A program made the position numbers and the translations under genes. A DNA stretch of 64,000 nt from Mycobacterium sp. KBS0706 (GTDB lineage Bacteria > Pseudomonadota > Alphaproteobacteria > DSM-16000 > Inquilinaceae): assembly GCF_005938675.2 (NCBI RefSeq), contig NZ_VCCH02000008.1:62001-126000 (forward strand), read 5' to 3'. Of this stretch, positions 48,703 through 59,100 are shown in pieces. The notes below the pieces were generated by a model. It was not told where the DNA came from and did not search any database. It was given only the letters and a program-made list of their open reading frames with translations. Positions within the stretch are counted from its first letter, which is position 1; each line of letters begins with the position of its first letter.

Positions 48703-49200
48703 ATGCGTAGCCTTCTCGTGCTTCCCGCGCTCGCGGCGCTGGCCGCCGCGTCTCTTCCGGGCGCGGCGCAGGCCGCGGCCACGATCGACCAGCCGATCGC
48801 CGAGCTGCGCGGCCTCGACAAGATCACCGCACGGACCCAGCCGCTCGAAGCCAAGGTCGGCGAGACGGTGCAGTTCGGTACGCTCGGCATCACCGTCCGC
48901 GCCTGCCGCAAGGCACCGCCCGAGGATCCGCCGGAGAGCGCGGCGTTCCTCGAGATCACCGACACCCCGCCGAGCAAACCGGCCGCCACGGTCTTTTCCG
49001 GCTGGATGTTCTCGTCCTCGCCCGGCGTCTCGGCGCTCGACCACCCGGTCTACGATGTCTGGGTGGTCAGCTGCACCGACACCTCGCCGGCCGCCGCCGC
49101 GGCCCAGCAGGAGGTCGACGAGAACGTACCGGACGCCTCACCGTTGCCGCTGCCGGAGATGAAGATCATCCCGCCGGCGCTGCCGCCGGGCCGCCAATAG
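48703..49200 (+). CDS. DUF2155 domain protein, exported
   Basis: A 165-residue protein with a signal peptide (ending A-Q-A-A) and the DUF2155 core: L-D-K-I-T-A-R, G-T-L-G-I-T-V-R-A-C, F-S-G-W-M-F-S-S-S-P and Y-D-V-W-V-V-S-C. Its function is unknown. It is consistently found between mlaD-like and aat genes in alphaproteobacteria. It starts 8 bases after mlaD. Its last 35 bases overlap the convergent MAPEG gene. Confidence 0.9.
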   Translation: MRSLLVLPALAALAAASLPGAAQAAATIDQPIAELRGLDKITARTQPLEAKVGETVQFGTLGITVRACRKAPPEDPPESAAFLEITDTPPSKPAATVFSGWMFSSSPGVSALDHPVYDVWVVSCTDTSPAAAAAQQEVDENVPDASPLPLPEMKIIPPALPPGRQ

Positions 49201-49567
49201 CAGCCAGCGCGAACAGGCCGAGGATGCAGAGGAAGCCGACCGACCAGAGGTTCGAGCGCAGGCTCGGCCGGTCCGCAGCATAGGCGCCGGTGTAGGCCAG
49301 GCGGATCAGTACGAACAGCCCGGCCAGGATGTCGGCCCAGTCCTGTGGTGCGCCGCGCATCTGGGCGATGATCACCGCCGCGGCGAAGGCCGGGAACGTC
49401 TCGAAATGGTTGCGGTGCGCCCAGTCCAGCCGCTGCTGCCAGCCGGTCAGCCGCTCCATGTCCCGGCGCGGGGCGTGGTTGTCGACCCGCGACGTCACCT
49501 TGGCCGGCATCACGGTCAGATAGGGCAACAGGATGGCCGCCAGGACCATCCAGAGGGCAAAGGTCAT
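49166..49567 (-). CDS. MAPEG family membrane protein
   Basis: A 133-residue integral membrane protein with four predicted helices and the conserved central R-N-H-F-E-T-F-P-A-F region of MAPEG proteins (membrane-associated eicosanoid and glutathione metabolism). Bacterial members are mostly uncharacterised. It overlaps the DUF2155 3' end, indicating an insertion into the conserved cluster. The ATG at 49567 starts the first helix. Confidence 0.9.
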   Translation of the reverse strand: MTFALWMVLAAILLPYLTVMPAKVTSRVDNHAPRRDMERLTGWQQRLDWAHRNHFETFPAFAAAVIIAQMRGAPQDWADILAGLFVLIRLAYTGAYAADRPSLRSNLWSVGFLCILGLFALAAIGGPAAAPAG

Positions 49568-49626
49568 CGCGGCGACTCCGGCAGCATCGGGTGCATTGTC
49601 GCCACGGCCCGCCGGCCGGGAAAGCG

Positions 49627-50541
49627 CTATCCGGCGGATGCAAAATCCTTCGCATAGACCGGGACGGTCTCGGTGACGGCGAAGCCGTGGCGGCGGTAGA
49701 GAGCCTGGGCGGCGTCGTTCACCGCCGCGACCTCCAGCACCGCGGTGCCGGCTCCGGCCGCGCGCAGGCGGCGCAGGCTCTCGGCCACCAGGATGTCGCC
49801 CAGCCCGCCGCCGCGATGGTCCGGGTGGCGCCCGATCAGGGCGACGTCGCCCTCGCCGCCGGCGGATCTCGGCGGATGCACGCGCAGGAAGCCGGCGACG
49901 GCGTCGCCGCGCAGGATCAGGCCGTGGTTCTCCGGCATCGCCCGGGCGCGGGCGGCGAAGCTGTCGAAATCCGGGATGCTGGCGCCGGGGACGGGCGTCA
50001 TGGCGCGGCAGACGGCCTCGTGCTGGCTGCGCATCGTCGCCTCGGTCGGCGGCGACCAAGTCAGGCCCTCGGGCAAGGGCGGCACTGGCGGCGGGGCGGT
50101 GTCCAGCGGCCGGCGCATCACATGCATGCGGTAGGCCTCGCGATAGCCGCGGGCCTGCAGCTCGTCCGCGCGGCCGGCGAAGACATCCTCGGTGCCGACC
50201 TCCAGCCGGTTCCGGGGGCCGGCAGCGGTGACCGCCTCGGCCTCGTCCAGCAGGAAGCCGGCCAGCGCATCCCCGTCGCAGCCGGGCAGGAGGCAGAGCG
50301 GCACCAGGATCGCGGCGTTGCGGTCGTTGGTGGTGGCGTCGACCACCGCGGCGACGGCGACCCGGTGGCCCTCGGCATCGACCGCGTCGATGATGCTGCC
50401 AGGCCCCAGTACCAGGCGCGACAGGCCCCAGCGTGGCTCGAACGGCGTGGTCGGCACCGGATGCGCCTCGACGAAGCGGATCAGCGCGTCGTCGATCGGG
50501 CCGTCCGGCACCGGCCGGCGGCGCAGGGGCAGGGCGGTCAT
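49627..50541 (-). CDS. GNAT family N-acetyltransferase
   Basis: A 304-residue acyltransferase. The C-terminal GNAT domain (about 160-300) has the acetyl-CoA loop [11 protein letters not shown] and the late A-L-Y-R-R-H-G-F. The N-terminal half (about 1-145) looks like a second, degenerate GNAT module ([19 protein letters not shown]). The substrate is unknown. Its ATG overlaps the aat stop (ATGA), so they are co-transcribed. Confidence 0.88.
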   Translation of the reverse strand: MTALPLRRRPVPDGPIDDALIRFVEAHPVPTTPFEPRWGLSRLVLGPGSIIDAVDAEGHRVAVAAVVDATTNDRNAAILVPLCLLPGCDGDALAGFLLDEAEAVTAAGPRNRLEVGTEDVFAGRADELQARGYREAYRMHVMRRPLDTAPPPVPPLPEGLTWSPPTEATMRSQHEAVCRAMTPVPGASIPDFDSFAARARAMPENHGLILRGDAVAGFLRVHPPRSAGGEGDVALIGRHPDHRGGGLGDILVAESLRRLRAAGAGTAVLEVAAVNDAAQALYRRHGFAVTETVPVYAKDFASAG

Positions 50542-51188
50542 GGCTCCTCCGGCTGGCGATGCAACAACAGGTCCAACTCGGGCTCCGGGTCGGCGCCGGC
50601 CCAGTCCGGCCGCAGCGCCAGCGCGTCATCAAGGCGGCGGCGATATTCGGCGCGCTCGATCTCGACCGTGCCGAAGCGGGCCAGGTGGTCGGTGACGAAC
50701 TGGGTGTCGAGCAGAGCGAAGCCGGCGGCGCGCAGCCGGGCGACGAGATGGACCAGCGCCACCTTGCTGGCGTCGGTGGCGCGGCTGAACATGCTCTCGC
50801 CGAAATAGGCGCCGCCTAGCGCGACGCCGTACAGCCCGCCGACCAGCGTGTCGCCGTCCCAGCATTCGACGCTGTGGGCGAAGCCGGCCCGGTGCAGCGT
50901 GGTGTAGAGGGCGACGATCTCGTCGTTGATCCAGGTGTTCGGCCGGTCGAGCGCCGGCGCGGCGCAGCCGGCGATCACCGCGTGGAACGCTTCGTCGGCG
51001 GTGACCTTGAAGCGGCCGGCCTTGACCGTGCGGGCCAGCCGGCGCGGCACATGCACGCCGTCGAGCGGCAGGATGCCGCGACGGGGCGGGTCGAACCAGT
51101 GCAGCTCCGGGCTGTCGGCCGATTCCGCCATCGGGAACAGCCCGGCGGCATAGGCGCGCAGCAACAGCTGGGGCGTGACTCGAGTCAT
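50538..51188 (-). CDS. aat: Leucyl/phenylalanyl-tRNA-protein transferase
   Basis: A 216-residue enzyme that adds Leu or Phe to N-terminal Arg/Lys of proteins, marking them for ClpAP degradation. Family signatures are [32 protein letters not shown] and [16 protein letters not shown]. The ATG at 51188 gives the normal N-terminus. It is divergent from the Trp leader. Confidence 0.95.
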   Translation of the reverse strand: MTRVTPQLLLRAYAAGLFPMAESADSPELHWFDPPRRGILPLDGVHVPRRLARTVKAGRFKVTADEAFHAVIAGCAAPALDRPNTWINDEIVALYTTLHRAGFAHSVECWDGDTLVGGLYGVALGGAYFGESMFSRATDASKVALVHLVARLRAAGFALLDTQFVTDHLARFGTVEIERAEYRRRLDDALALRPDWAGADPEPELDLLLHRQPEEP

Positions 51189-51321
51189 GGCCGGGACCGG
51201 AACGTGGTCCCAGGGATATGGGGCGGCGCGGCGCTCATGTCCCGTCGATAGCGGAGGGCGGGGCCCGCGTCCACCCGTCGCCATCTTTTCCGCGCGCCCC
51301 GTCTGCTGTATGGTGCCGGCC

Positions 51322-51357
51322 ATGACGAAGCCCGCGACCCTGTTCCGGAATTGGTGG

Positions 51358-51369
<12 letters not shown>
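51322..51369 (+). CDS. Trp leader peptide upstream of trpS-type gene
   Basis: A 15-residue [18 protein letters not shown] then TGA, has two consecutive Trp codons (51352-51357). It has no Shine-Dalgarno sequence. A TATGGT -10-like element at 51309-51314 would start transcription at or very near its ATG, like the leaderless trpL of Sinorhizobium. A terminator with U-run follows at 51401-51427, and the tryptophanyl-tRNA synthetase gene lies beyond. This is the standard form of a ribosome-mediated attenuator. Confidence 0.85.
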
Positions 51370-52533
<1,164 letters not shown>

Positions 52534-52542
52534 CGGCGCGGC

Positions 52543-53457
52543 TCAGTAGCTGGCGGTCAGGTTCAGCCGCTTCACCAACGCCGCCAGCCTGGCCGGATCG
52601 CCGGATTCGAGTCCCGCCAGCTCGGCGAGGGCGACCGGCGGCTGTGGCGCCACCGACAGCCGGAACGGCCCGCGCGGCTGCGGCATGGCCTGGATGAAGC
52701 GGCCGATGGCGTCCACCGACCCTGGCGGCACACCGGCCGCGGCCAGGACCACCAGCCCGGCCATCGCCTGCATCTTGGCCGCGGCGACCGCGCCCTCGGG
52801 ATCGGTCTCGCCATTCGGCAGGGCGGTCAGCGCCGGCAGCAGGGCATAGCCCTCGAGCATGCCCTGGTTGTCGAAATCCACGGTCAGGGACTGCAGCGAC
52901 AGCCCAGCCAAGGTCTCCGGCTCCGGCACCTGGTTTGCGGCCACCTTGTCGAGGTTGAGCCCGCGCAGCGCCGCCGTGACGGTGATGTGGCCGATCCTCT
53001 CGCCGCGGAAGGTGGCGTCCCGGATGGTCAGGACATTGGTGGCCGCGTCGTAGTCGTAGTCGAACGAGACCTCGACCGGCTTCTGGACCAGATTCATCTG
53101 ATAGGCGCTCGCCGCCGGCATGGCCGGCGCGAAGAAGCGGATGCCCTCGGCGCGTAGCGACAGGGTGATCGGCATGCGGTCGGTGTAGAAGCGCTTGAAG
53201 TCGATCCGGTCGACGGTCAGCGACCCCACCACCCAGCCCTGGTACTGGCTGATCGTGATCTTCAGGTCGGCATAGCGGCAGCCGGTTTCGCCGACCGGCG
53301 TCACCTTGCCGACCGCCGGGGCCTCCTCGGTCGCCCGGATCATCGGGATCAGGTCGCGGCAGCGCTGCACCGGGTCCGCCGGGACCGGGGCGGCCCAGGC
53401 GGGCAGGGCGATGCAGACAGCGATCCCGGCCAGGACAAGGTGTCGAAACGGGGTCAC
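52543..53457 (-). CDS. Exported protein, paralogue of the next gene, function unknown
   Basis: A 304-residue protein with a signal peptide (ending A-W-A-A before P-V-P). It shares its layout with the neighbour at 53530: A-D-P-V-Q-R-C-R-D-L near the start, G-E-T-G-C-R-Y-A-D-L-K-I, D-Y-D-A-A-T-N-V-L-T, and the ending L-N-L-T-A-S-Y. It starts with GTG at 53457, with GGAGG seven bases upstream. It lies in the conserved housekeeping cluster but has no known role. Confidence 0.8.
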   Translation of the reverse strand: MTPFRHLVLAGIAVCIALPAWAAPVPADPVQRCRDLIPMIRATEEAPAVGKVTPVGETGCRYADLKITISQYQGWVVGSLTVDRIDFKRFYTDRMPITLSLRAEGIRFFAPAMPAASAYQMNLVQKPVEVSFDYDYDAATNVLTIRDATFRGERIGHITVTAALRGLNLDKVAANQVPEPETLAGLSLQSLTVDFDNQGMLEGYALLPALTALPNGETDPEGAVAAAKMQAMAGLVVLAAAGVPPGSVDAIGRFIQAMPQPRGPFRLSVAPQPPVALAELAGLESGDPARLAALVKRLNLTASY

Positions 53458-53473
53458 GATGCCTCCCAACGAC

Positions 53474-53503
53474 AATGGCCGGGGAGTTGCCGCCCCGGCC
53501 ATT
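53474..53503 (-). terminator. Hairpin between the two paralogous genes
   Basis: Perfect 11-base arms AATGGCCGGGG (53474-53484) and CCCCGGCCATT (53493-53503) lie after the stop of the 53530-54435 gene. No clear U-run follows, so it may act as partial terminator or mRNA stabiliser. Confidence 0.6.
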
Positions 53504-53529
53504 GCTTCACATCACGCTTTGAGCGCCGG

Positions 53530-54435
53530 TCAGTAGCTGACGGCGACGTTCAGGCTCTTGACCAGGTCCATCGACGCGGCCTCGCCCGGCTTGATCGTGG
53601 CCAGCTGCGCCAGCGGCACCGGCGTGACCGGGTCGACCGAGATGGTCAGCGGGCCCTTCGGCGCCGGGAAGTCCTGGGCGAAGGCCATCAGGCTCTTCAC
53701 CGCGGCCTCAGGCACGCCGATCGCCGACAGCGCCGCCATGCCGAGCACGGCCTGGCTCTTGCCCTGCTCGATCGCGGTCTTCGGGTCCTCGCCCTGGGCG
53801 GTCGCGAAGGCGATCACCTTGTCGATGATGCCCTTGTTCTCGAAATGCAGCTTGATCTTGCGCAGCGAGGCCGTGCCCATCAGCTGCATCGGGTCGGCCG
53901 CGGCCGCCGGGTTGGCCGCGTCGATGCCGTCCAGCGCGCCATCCAGCGAGATCTCGCCGAGCGACTCGCCGCTGAGCTGGAACTCGGTCAGCGTGAACTG
54001 CTTGGTGGCGGCGTCGAGCGCGTAGTCGATCGCGACGTCGAACGGCTCCTCGCCGAGGACGGCCTTGACCTCGGGGTTGTCGATCGAGATGCCCGTGGCC
54101 TGCCCCGTCAGCGTGTCCGACGGCTTGCCCTCATAGGCCTTGGCGAAATCGAGCTTGTCGAAGCTGAGCTCGTCGATCGTCACCGTGGTCGGGGTCTTGC
54201 CCGCGGCCACCTTGTCGGCCGGCTCGACCATCTTCAGGTCGGTGAACTTGCAGCCGGACTCGCCGAAGGATTCGACCGAGCCGACCTCGGCATTGTGCAT
54301 CGGCGAATCGGCCGGGGCGAGGGTCAGCAGGCCCTTGCAACGCTCGACCGGGTCGGACGGGACGTCGGCCGCAAAGGCCGGGGCGGACATCAGCGCGACC
54401 AGGGCCGCCGCCGTCGAAGCACGAAACACGCTCAT
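53530..54435 (-). CDS. Exported protein, paralogue of the previous gene, function unknown
   Basis: A 301-residue protein with a signal peptide (ending A-F-A-A before D-V-P). It is acidic and Ala/Asp/Lys rich. It shares with the gene at 52543 the motifs S-D-P-V-E-R-C-K-G-L-L, G-E-S-G-C-K-F-T-D-L-K, D-Y-A-L-D-A-A-T-K, and the ending L-N-V-A-V-S-Y, so the two arose by duplication. The ATG at 54435 has GGAGAT seven bases upstream. A periplasmic role is likely; no function is assigned. Confidence 0.82.
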   Translation of the reverse strand: MSVFRASTAAALVALMSAPAFAADVPSDPVERCKGLLTLAPADSPMHNAEVGSVESFGESGCKFTDLKMVEPADKVAAGKTPTTVTIDELSFDKLDFAKAYEGKPSDTLTGQATGISIDNPEVKAVLGEEPFDVAIDYALDAATKQFTLTEFQLSGESLGEISLDGALDGIDAANPAAAADPMQLMGTASLRKIKLHFENKGIIDKVIAFATAQGEDPKTAIEQGKSQAVLGMAALSAIGVPEAAVKSLMAFAQDFPAPKGPLTISVDPVTPVPLAQLATIKPGEAASMDLVKSLNVAVSY

Positions 54436-54471
54436 CTGTATCTCCTCGCATAACGGGGCGGCACCAGACCC

Positions 54472-54543
54472 GCAGGCCGGGAGTCCGGCCTGCGACAGCG
54501 ATCGCTTCCCCCCGATCGCCATCCCCGGGCGCGGCTGCCCGGG
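54472..54543. terminator. Two hairpins between accC and the exported-protein genes
   Basis: GCAGGCCGG/CCGGCCTGC (54472-54493) and CCCGGGC/GCCCGGG (54524-54543) form two perfect stems in the 157-base spacer. They may end the aroQ-accBC transcript or structure the downstream leader. No U-run is present. Confidence 0.5.
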
Positions 54544-54592
54544 AGTGCATGCACCAGTACTCCCCGAATTGGGCTGAATTCAGGCCGCTGCC

Positions 54593-55930
54593 TTACTTCG
54601 CCATCAGCCGCTCGAGCCAGCGGATGTCGTAGTCGCCGTTGATGAAGTCCGGCTCGGCGATCAGCCGGGCGTGCAGCGGCAGGGTGGTCTTCACCCCGTC
54701 GATGACATACTCCTCCAGCGCCCGCCGCAGCCGCATCAGGCATTCGTTGCGGGTGCTGCCGCGCACGATCAGCTTGGCGATCAGGCTGTCGTAATGCGGC
54801 GGGATGCGATAGCCGTCATAGATCGCGCTGTCGACCCGCACGCCCAACCCGCCCGGCGCGTGGTAGCCGTCGATCCGGCCGGGGGAGGGGGTGAAGGTCT
54901 CCGGATCCTCGGCGTTGATCCGGCACTCGATGGCGTGGCCCTGGAACTCGATGTCGGCCTGGCCGTAGCCGAGCGGCGCGCCGGTGGCGACGCGGATCTG
55001 CTCGCGCACCAGGTCGATGCCCGAGATCTCCTCGGTGATCGGGTGCTCGACCTGCAGCCGGGTGTTCATCTCGATGAAGTAGAACTCCCCGTCCTGGTAC
55101 AGGAACTCCATCGTGCCGACGCCGCGATAGCCCAGCTTGCGCGCCGTCTCCGCCGCCAGGCCGCCGATGAAGGCGCGCTCCTCGGCGTTCAGGGCAGGCG
55201 AGGGGGCCTCCTCGATCACCTTCTGGTGCCGGCGCTGGATCGAGCAGTCGCGCTCGCCGAAATGCACCACGTTGCCATGGGTGTCGGCCAGCAGCTGGAT
55301 CTCGATGTGGCGCGGATGGTCGAGATACTTCTCGACATAGACGCTGTCATTGCCGAAGGCGGCGCGGGCCTCGTTGCGGGCCATGCTGTAGGCCTCGGGC
55401 AGCTCGGCATCGGTCAGCGCGACCTTCATGCCCTTGCCGCCGCCGCCCGCCGTGGCCTTGACCAGCACCGGATAGCCCATGCCGCGGGCCAGCGCCTGGG
55501 CCTCCTCGACCGTGTCGACGGCGCCGTCGGAGCCGGGGACGACCGGCAGGCCGGCGGCCTTGACCGCGTCCTTGGCGGCGATCTTGTCGCCCATCACCCG
55601 GATGTGCTGCGCGGTCGGGCCGATAAAGGCGAAGCCGTGCTCCTCCACCATCTCGGCGAAGCGGGCGTTCTCGGCCAGGAAGCCGATGCCCGGGTGGATC
55701 GCGTCGCAGCCGGTGATGGTGGCGGCGGAGAGCAGGGCCGGGATGTTGAGGTAGCTGTCGCGCGCCGCCGGCGGGCCGATGCAGACCGCCTCGTCGGCCA
55801 GGCGCACCGCCATGGCGTCGCTGTCGGCCGTGGAGTGCACGACCACGGTGCGGATGCCCATCTCGCGGCAGGCGCGATGGATGCGCAGCGCGATCTCGCC
55901 GCGATTGGCGATGAGGACCTTCTCGAACAT
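54593..55930 (-). CDS. accC: Acetyl-CoA carboxylase, biotin carboxylase subunit
   Basis: A 445-residue ATP-grasp enzyme that carboxylates biotin on AccB in fatty acid synthesis. It opens [14 protein letters not shown]. It has the glycine-rich ATP loop A-G-G-G-G-K-G-M, the bicarbonate/biotin segment E-M-N-T-R-L-Q-V-E-H-P-I-T-E and C-R-I-N-A-E-D-P. Its ATG overlaps the accB stop by one base (TGATG). Confidence 0.97.
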   Translation of the reverse strand: MFEKVLIANRGEIALRIHRACREMGIRTVVVHSTADSDAMAVRLADEAVCIGPPAARDSYLNIPALLSAATITGCDAIHPGIGFLAENARFAEMVEEHGFAFIGPTAQHIRVMGDKIAAKDAVKAAGLPVVPGSDGAVDTVEEAQALARGMGYPVLVKATAGGGGKGMKVALTDAELPEAYSMARNEARAAFGNDSVYVEKYLDHPRHIEIQLLADTHGNVVHFGERDCSIQRRHQKVIEEAPSPALNAEERAFIGGLAAETARKLGYRGVGTMEFLYQDGEFYFIEMNTRLQVEHPITEEISGIDLVREQIRVATGAPLGYGQADIEFQGHAIECRINAEDPETFTPSPGRIDGYHAPGGLGVRVDSAIYDGYRIPPHYDSLIAKLIVRGSTRNECLMRLRRALEEYVIDGVKTTLPLHARLIAEPDFINGDYDIRWLERLMAK

Positions 55931-56382
55931 CAGTCGATCACGACGAGGGGTTCGGCGAACTCGACCGGCTGGCCGTCCTCGACCAGGATCGCGCCGATGG
56001 TGCCGGAGCGCGGGCTGCGGATCGGGTTCATCACCTTCATCGCCTCGACGATCAGCAGCGTCGCGCCCTCGGGAACCTTGTCGCCGACCTTGACGAAGGC
56101 GGCGGCGCCGGGCTCGGGCGACAGGTAGACGGTGCCGACCATCGGCGAGGTCACGGCGTTCTTCGGCGGTCCGGCCGGCGTCGCCGGGGCGGCGGCGGGG
56201 GCCGCGGCGGTAGCGGCGACCGGGCCGGCCATCGGCGCGGCATAGGTCGTCACCGGCGCCGGCTGGCGGTTCAGCCGGATGCGGCGGTCGCCCTCGGAGA
56301 ACTCGATCTCGGTCAGGCCGGTCTCGTCGAGGAGCTTGGCCAGGCTGCGGACGAATTCGGGATCGAGGCTGAAGGTGCTCAT
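55930..56382 (-). CDS. accB: Acetyl-CoA carboxylase, biotin carboxyl carrier protein
   Basis: A 150-residue carrier. The N-terminal part is helical, the middle is an Ala/Pro linker (about 45-75), and the C-terminal biotinyl domain carries K116 in E-A-M-K-V-M-N as the biotin attachment site. It is translated together with accC (TGATG). The aroQ gene lies 7 bases upstream. Confidence 0.96.
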   Translation of the reverse strand: MSTFSLDPEFVRSLAKLLDETGLTEIEFSEGDRRIRLNRQPAPVTTYAAPMAGPVAATAAAPAAAPATPAGPPKNAVTSPMVGTVYLSPEPGAAAFVKVGDKVPEGATLLIVEAMKVMNPIRSPRSGTIGAILVEDGQPVEFAEPLVVID

Positions 56383-56389
56383 CTGGTCT

Positions 56390-56854
56390 TCACCGGTCGG
56401 TTTCAAGGAGCCGCGCCATCGCCTGCAGGGCCAGCAGATAGCCATGCACGCCCAGTCCGCACACCACCCCGGTCGCCGCCAGCGAGACATAGGAATGGTG
56501 CCGGAACGCGTCGCGGCGGAAGATATTGGAGAGATGGACTTCGATCACCGGAAGTTCCGCCGCGTTCAGCGCGTCGAGGATGGCGACCGAGGTGTGGCTG
56601 TAGGCGCCGGCATTGACGATGATGCCGTCATGGGCGGTGCGGGCCTCCTGGATCCAGGTGACCAGCTCGCCCTCGTGGTTCGATTGCCGGAAGTCGATCT
56701 CGAGCTCGATCTGCTCGGCCTCGTCGGCGCAGGCCTGCTCGATGTCGGCGAGCGTGTCGCGGCCATAGATCTCGGGCTGGCGCACGCCCAGCATGTTGAG
56801 ATTGGGGCCGTTGAGGATAAGGACCGTCGGCCGGTCCGACTGGATCGCCGTCAC
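56390..56854 (-). CDS. aroQ: Type II 3-dehydroquinate dehydratase
   Basis: A 154-residue dodecameric dehydratase of the shikimate pathway. It has [18 protein letters not shown] with the catalytic tyrosine, [15 protein letters not shown] and the R-R-D-A-F-R-H-H-S segment. It starts with GTG at 56854. The aroQ-accB-accC order is conserved in alphaproteobacteria. Confidence 0.96.
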   Translation of the reverse strand: MTAIQSDRPTVLILNGPNLNMLGVRQPEIYGRDTLADIEQACADEAEQIELEIDFRQSNHEGELVTWIQEARTAHDGIIVNAGAYSHTSVAILDALNAAELPVIEVHLSNIFRRDAFRHHSYVSLAATGVVCGLGVHGYLLALQAMARLLETDR

Positions 56855-56939
56855 GCGTCGCTGCTCCCGGAATCAGTAGGCCGGGCGTATCATAGGCGGT
56901 GCGGCTTTCACAAGCGCCGTTGCACGACCCTGTCACCCT

Positions 56940-57431
56940 TCACAGGATAACCGGCCCGTCCGGCAGCTCCTCCGGATTGGCCTCGCCGGGCGCCGCCGGC
57001 CAGGCCCGCAGCAGTTCGGCGTCGATCGCGGCCAGCGCCTCCAGCACGCCCTCCTCGTACCGCCCGGCCTGGAATCGGTCGCGCAGCGCGGCGCAGATCC
57101 GCGGCCACACCGCATCGTCGACCTTGGCTGTGACGCCGCGGTCGGCGACGATCTCGATCCGGTGATCGGCCAGCAGCAGGTACAGCAGCACGCCGGTCGC
57201 CTGCGCCGTGTCCCAGACCCGCAGCCGGCCGAACACCTCCAGCGCACGTGTGCGGCTGTCGCGGAGATGCGGTGGGGCCGCGGCCTCGACCGCGATCACG
57301 ATCTCGCCCAGGTGCCGGCGCTCGGCGCCGCGGATCGCCTCGTGCAGACGGGCCATCACCGCCGGCCCGAAATGCCGGCGCAGCAGCCGGTGGCCGTGCC
57401 ATTCTGCGACGGGGCGAAACCGTCTGAGCAT
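56940..57431 (-). CDS. TPM domain protein
   Basis: A 163-residue protein with a TPM-type domain (about 20-130; I-R-G-A-E-R-R-H-L-G-E-I-V-I-A-V-E, V-L-L-Y-L-L-L-A-D-H-R-I-E-I-V-A-D-R-G-V). TPM domains are linked to membrane-associated functions such as photosystem repair in plants; bacterial roles are unclear. It is the last gene of a lemA, TPM, TPM operon, and its ATG lies 1 base after the stop of the previous gene. Confidence 0.85.
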   Translation of the reverse strand: MLRRFRPVAEWHGHRLLRRHFGPAVMARLHEAIRGAERRHLGEIVIAVEAAAPPHLRDSRTRALEVFGRLRVWDTAQATGVLLYLLLADHRIEIVADRGVTAKVDDAVWPRICAALRDRFQAGRYEEGVLEALAAIDAELLRAWPAAPGEANPEELPDGPVIL

Positions 57432-57432
57432 C

Positions 57433-58368
57433 TTACCAGCTTCCGGACGCACCGCCGCCTCCGCTCGATCCGCCGCCGCCGCTGAACCCTCCGCCGCCAG
57501 AGCCGCCGCCCGACCCGCCTCTCGACCCGCCGCCGAAGCCCCCTCCACCGGAGCCGCCGCCGAACCCGCCCCCGAAGCCCCCGGAGCCGCGACGGGTGCT
57601 GAAGCCGCCGCCCGGCCCGCCGAAGCTGCCGCCGATGCCGCCCAGAATCACCGCGCCGATGGCGCAGAACGCGCCGAAGAAGATCATCCCGGACAGGCCC
57701 CAGCCGAGGCCGCCGGCGACCAGCGCGCTGCCGCCGGCCGGCAGCGGCATCGGCAGCCCGATGGCGCGCAACCCGGCGCGGACGGCGGCGCCGACCAGGA
57801 TCGCCAGGATGACGATCTGGAAGACGTCCTGCGGTGCCTCGCCCCGGCTCTCCGGCGGGGGCGGCGGCAGCGCCTCGCCGTCGATCAGCCGGATCAGGCT
57901 GTCGACCGCCGCGCCCAGGCCGCCGGCGAAGTCGCCCTGGCGGAAGGCCGGGGTGATCTGCTCGCGCACGATGCGGCCGCCGGTGATGTCGGGGATCGCG
58001 CCCTCCAGCCCGTAGCCGGGCTCGATCCGCACTGTGCGGTCGTTCTTGGCGACCAGCAGCAGCACCCCGTCGTCGACGCCCTTGCGGCCCAGCTTCCACT
58101 GGTCGAACACCCGCCTGGCATATTGCTCGACGGTGTCGGCGCCGGTGGTGGGCACCATCAGGATGGCGATCTGCGCGCCCTTGCGCTGCTCGACCGCCGC
58201 CAGCTTGCCTTCCAGCGCCTGCCGCTCGGCGGCGGACAGGGTGTCGGTCAGGTCGGTCACGTGCGCGCTCAGCTGCGGCACGGCGACCGGCTGCTGCGCC
58301 GCCGCCGGGACAACGGCCAGGACCAGCAGCCAGGCCGTCAGGGCCAGCCGGCGCAGCACCGCGGCCAT
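57433..58368 (-). CDS. YgcG-like TPM domain membrane protein with glycine-rich tail
   Basis: A 311-residue protein with a signal peptide (ending A-A-A-Q), a periplasmic TPM domain (about 30-155; L-T-D-T-L-S-A-A-E-R-Q-A-L-E, N-D-R-T-V-R-I-E-P-G-Y-G-L-E), two membrane helices (about 195-250), and a Gly/Ser tail of G-G-G-S-G-G-G-G-F type. This is the YgcG architecture commonly encoded with LemA. It follows lemA by 2 bases. Confidence 0.9.
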   Translation of the reverse strand: MAAVLRRLALTAWLLVLAVVPAAAQQPVAVPQLSAHVTDLTDTLSAAERQALEGKLAAVEQRKGAQIAILMVPTTGADTVEQYARRVFDQWKLGRKGVDDGVLLLVAKNDRTVRIEPGYGLEGAIPDITGGRIVREQITPAFRQGDFAGGLGAAVDSLIRLIDGEALPPPPPESRGEAPQDVFQIVILAILVGAAVRAGLRAIGLPMPLPAGGSALVAGGLGWGLSGMIFFGAFCAIGAVILGGIGGSFGGPGGGFSTRRGSGGFGGGFGGGSGGGGFGGGSRGGSGGGSGGGGFSGGGGSSGGGGASGSW

Positions 58369-58370
58369 GT

Positions 58371-58991
58371 TCAGGGCTTCGGCGCCGGCGAGGTCCCGAA
58401 ATCGACCTTGGGCGCGGTCGAGATCGCGGCCTCGTTCTCGACGCTGAAATTCGGCTTGGCGCTGAAGCCGAGCACGCCGGCGATCAGGGTGCCGGGGAAG
58501 CGGCGGACGCTGACATTGTAGTCCTGCACCGCCTGGATCGAGCGGTTGCGCGCCGTGGCGATTCGGTTCTCGGTGCCTTCCAGCTGGGTCATCAGGTCCT
58601 GGAACAGCGCGTCGGATTTCAGCTGCGGGTAGTTCTCCGTCACCACCAGCAGCCGCGACAGAGCCGAGGACAACTCGCCCTGGGCCGCCTGGAACTTCTG
58701 CAGCGCCGCCGGGTCGTTCAGCGTCTCCGGCGTCACCTGGATGCTGCCGACCTTCGCCCGGGCCTCGGTCACCTGGGTCAGCACGTCCTTCTCCTGGTTG
58801 GCGTAGCCCTGCACGGTCTTGACCAGGTTCGGCACCAGGTCGGCCCGGCGCTGATACTGGTTCAGCACCTCGGACCAGGCGGCCTTGACGGTCTCGTCGC
58901 CGGCCAGGAAGCGGTTATAGGCGCTGCCGCCCCAGACCGCGACCAGCACGACCAGGACGACGACCACGATCAGCCCGGTGAAACGACGCAT
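58371..58991 (-). CDS. lemA: LemA family protein
   Basis: A 206-residue protein with one N-terminal membrane helix (about 5-23) and the LemA helical domain: N-Q-Y-Q-R-R-A-D-L-V-P-N-L-V-K-T-V, then L-E-G-T-E-N-R-I-A-T-A-R and Y-N-V-S-V-R-R-F-P-G. Its biochemical role is unsettled. The ATG at 58991 has GAGGGGGAT six bases upstream. It leads the lemA-TPM-TPM operon. Confidence 0.92.
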   Translation of the reverse strand: MRRFTGLIVVVVLVVLVAVWGGSAYNRFLAGDETVKAAWSEVLNQYQRRADLVPNLVKTVQGYANQEKDVLTQVTEARAKVGSIQVTPETLNDPAALQKFQAAQGELSSALSRLLVVTENYPQLKSDALFQDLMTQLEGTENRIATARNRSIQAVQDYNVSVRRFPGTLIAGVLGFSAKPNFSVENEAAISTAPKVDFGTSPAPKP

Positions 58992-59100
58992 CCGATCCCC
59001 CTCGGTCAGCGGAGCGAGCCCGCGGATTGCATCATCAACCCGCAATCGGGACAATCGTGCCTTGAGACCATCGCGGAATGGACGGTTCAGTGACCGGCTG

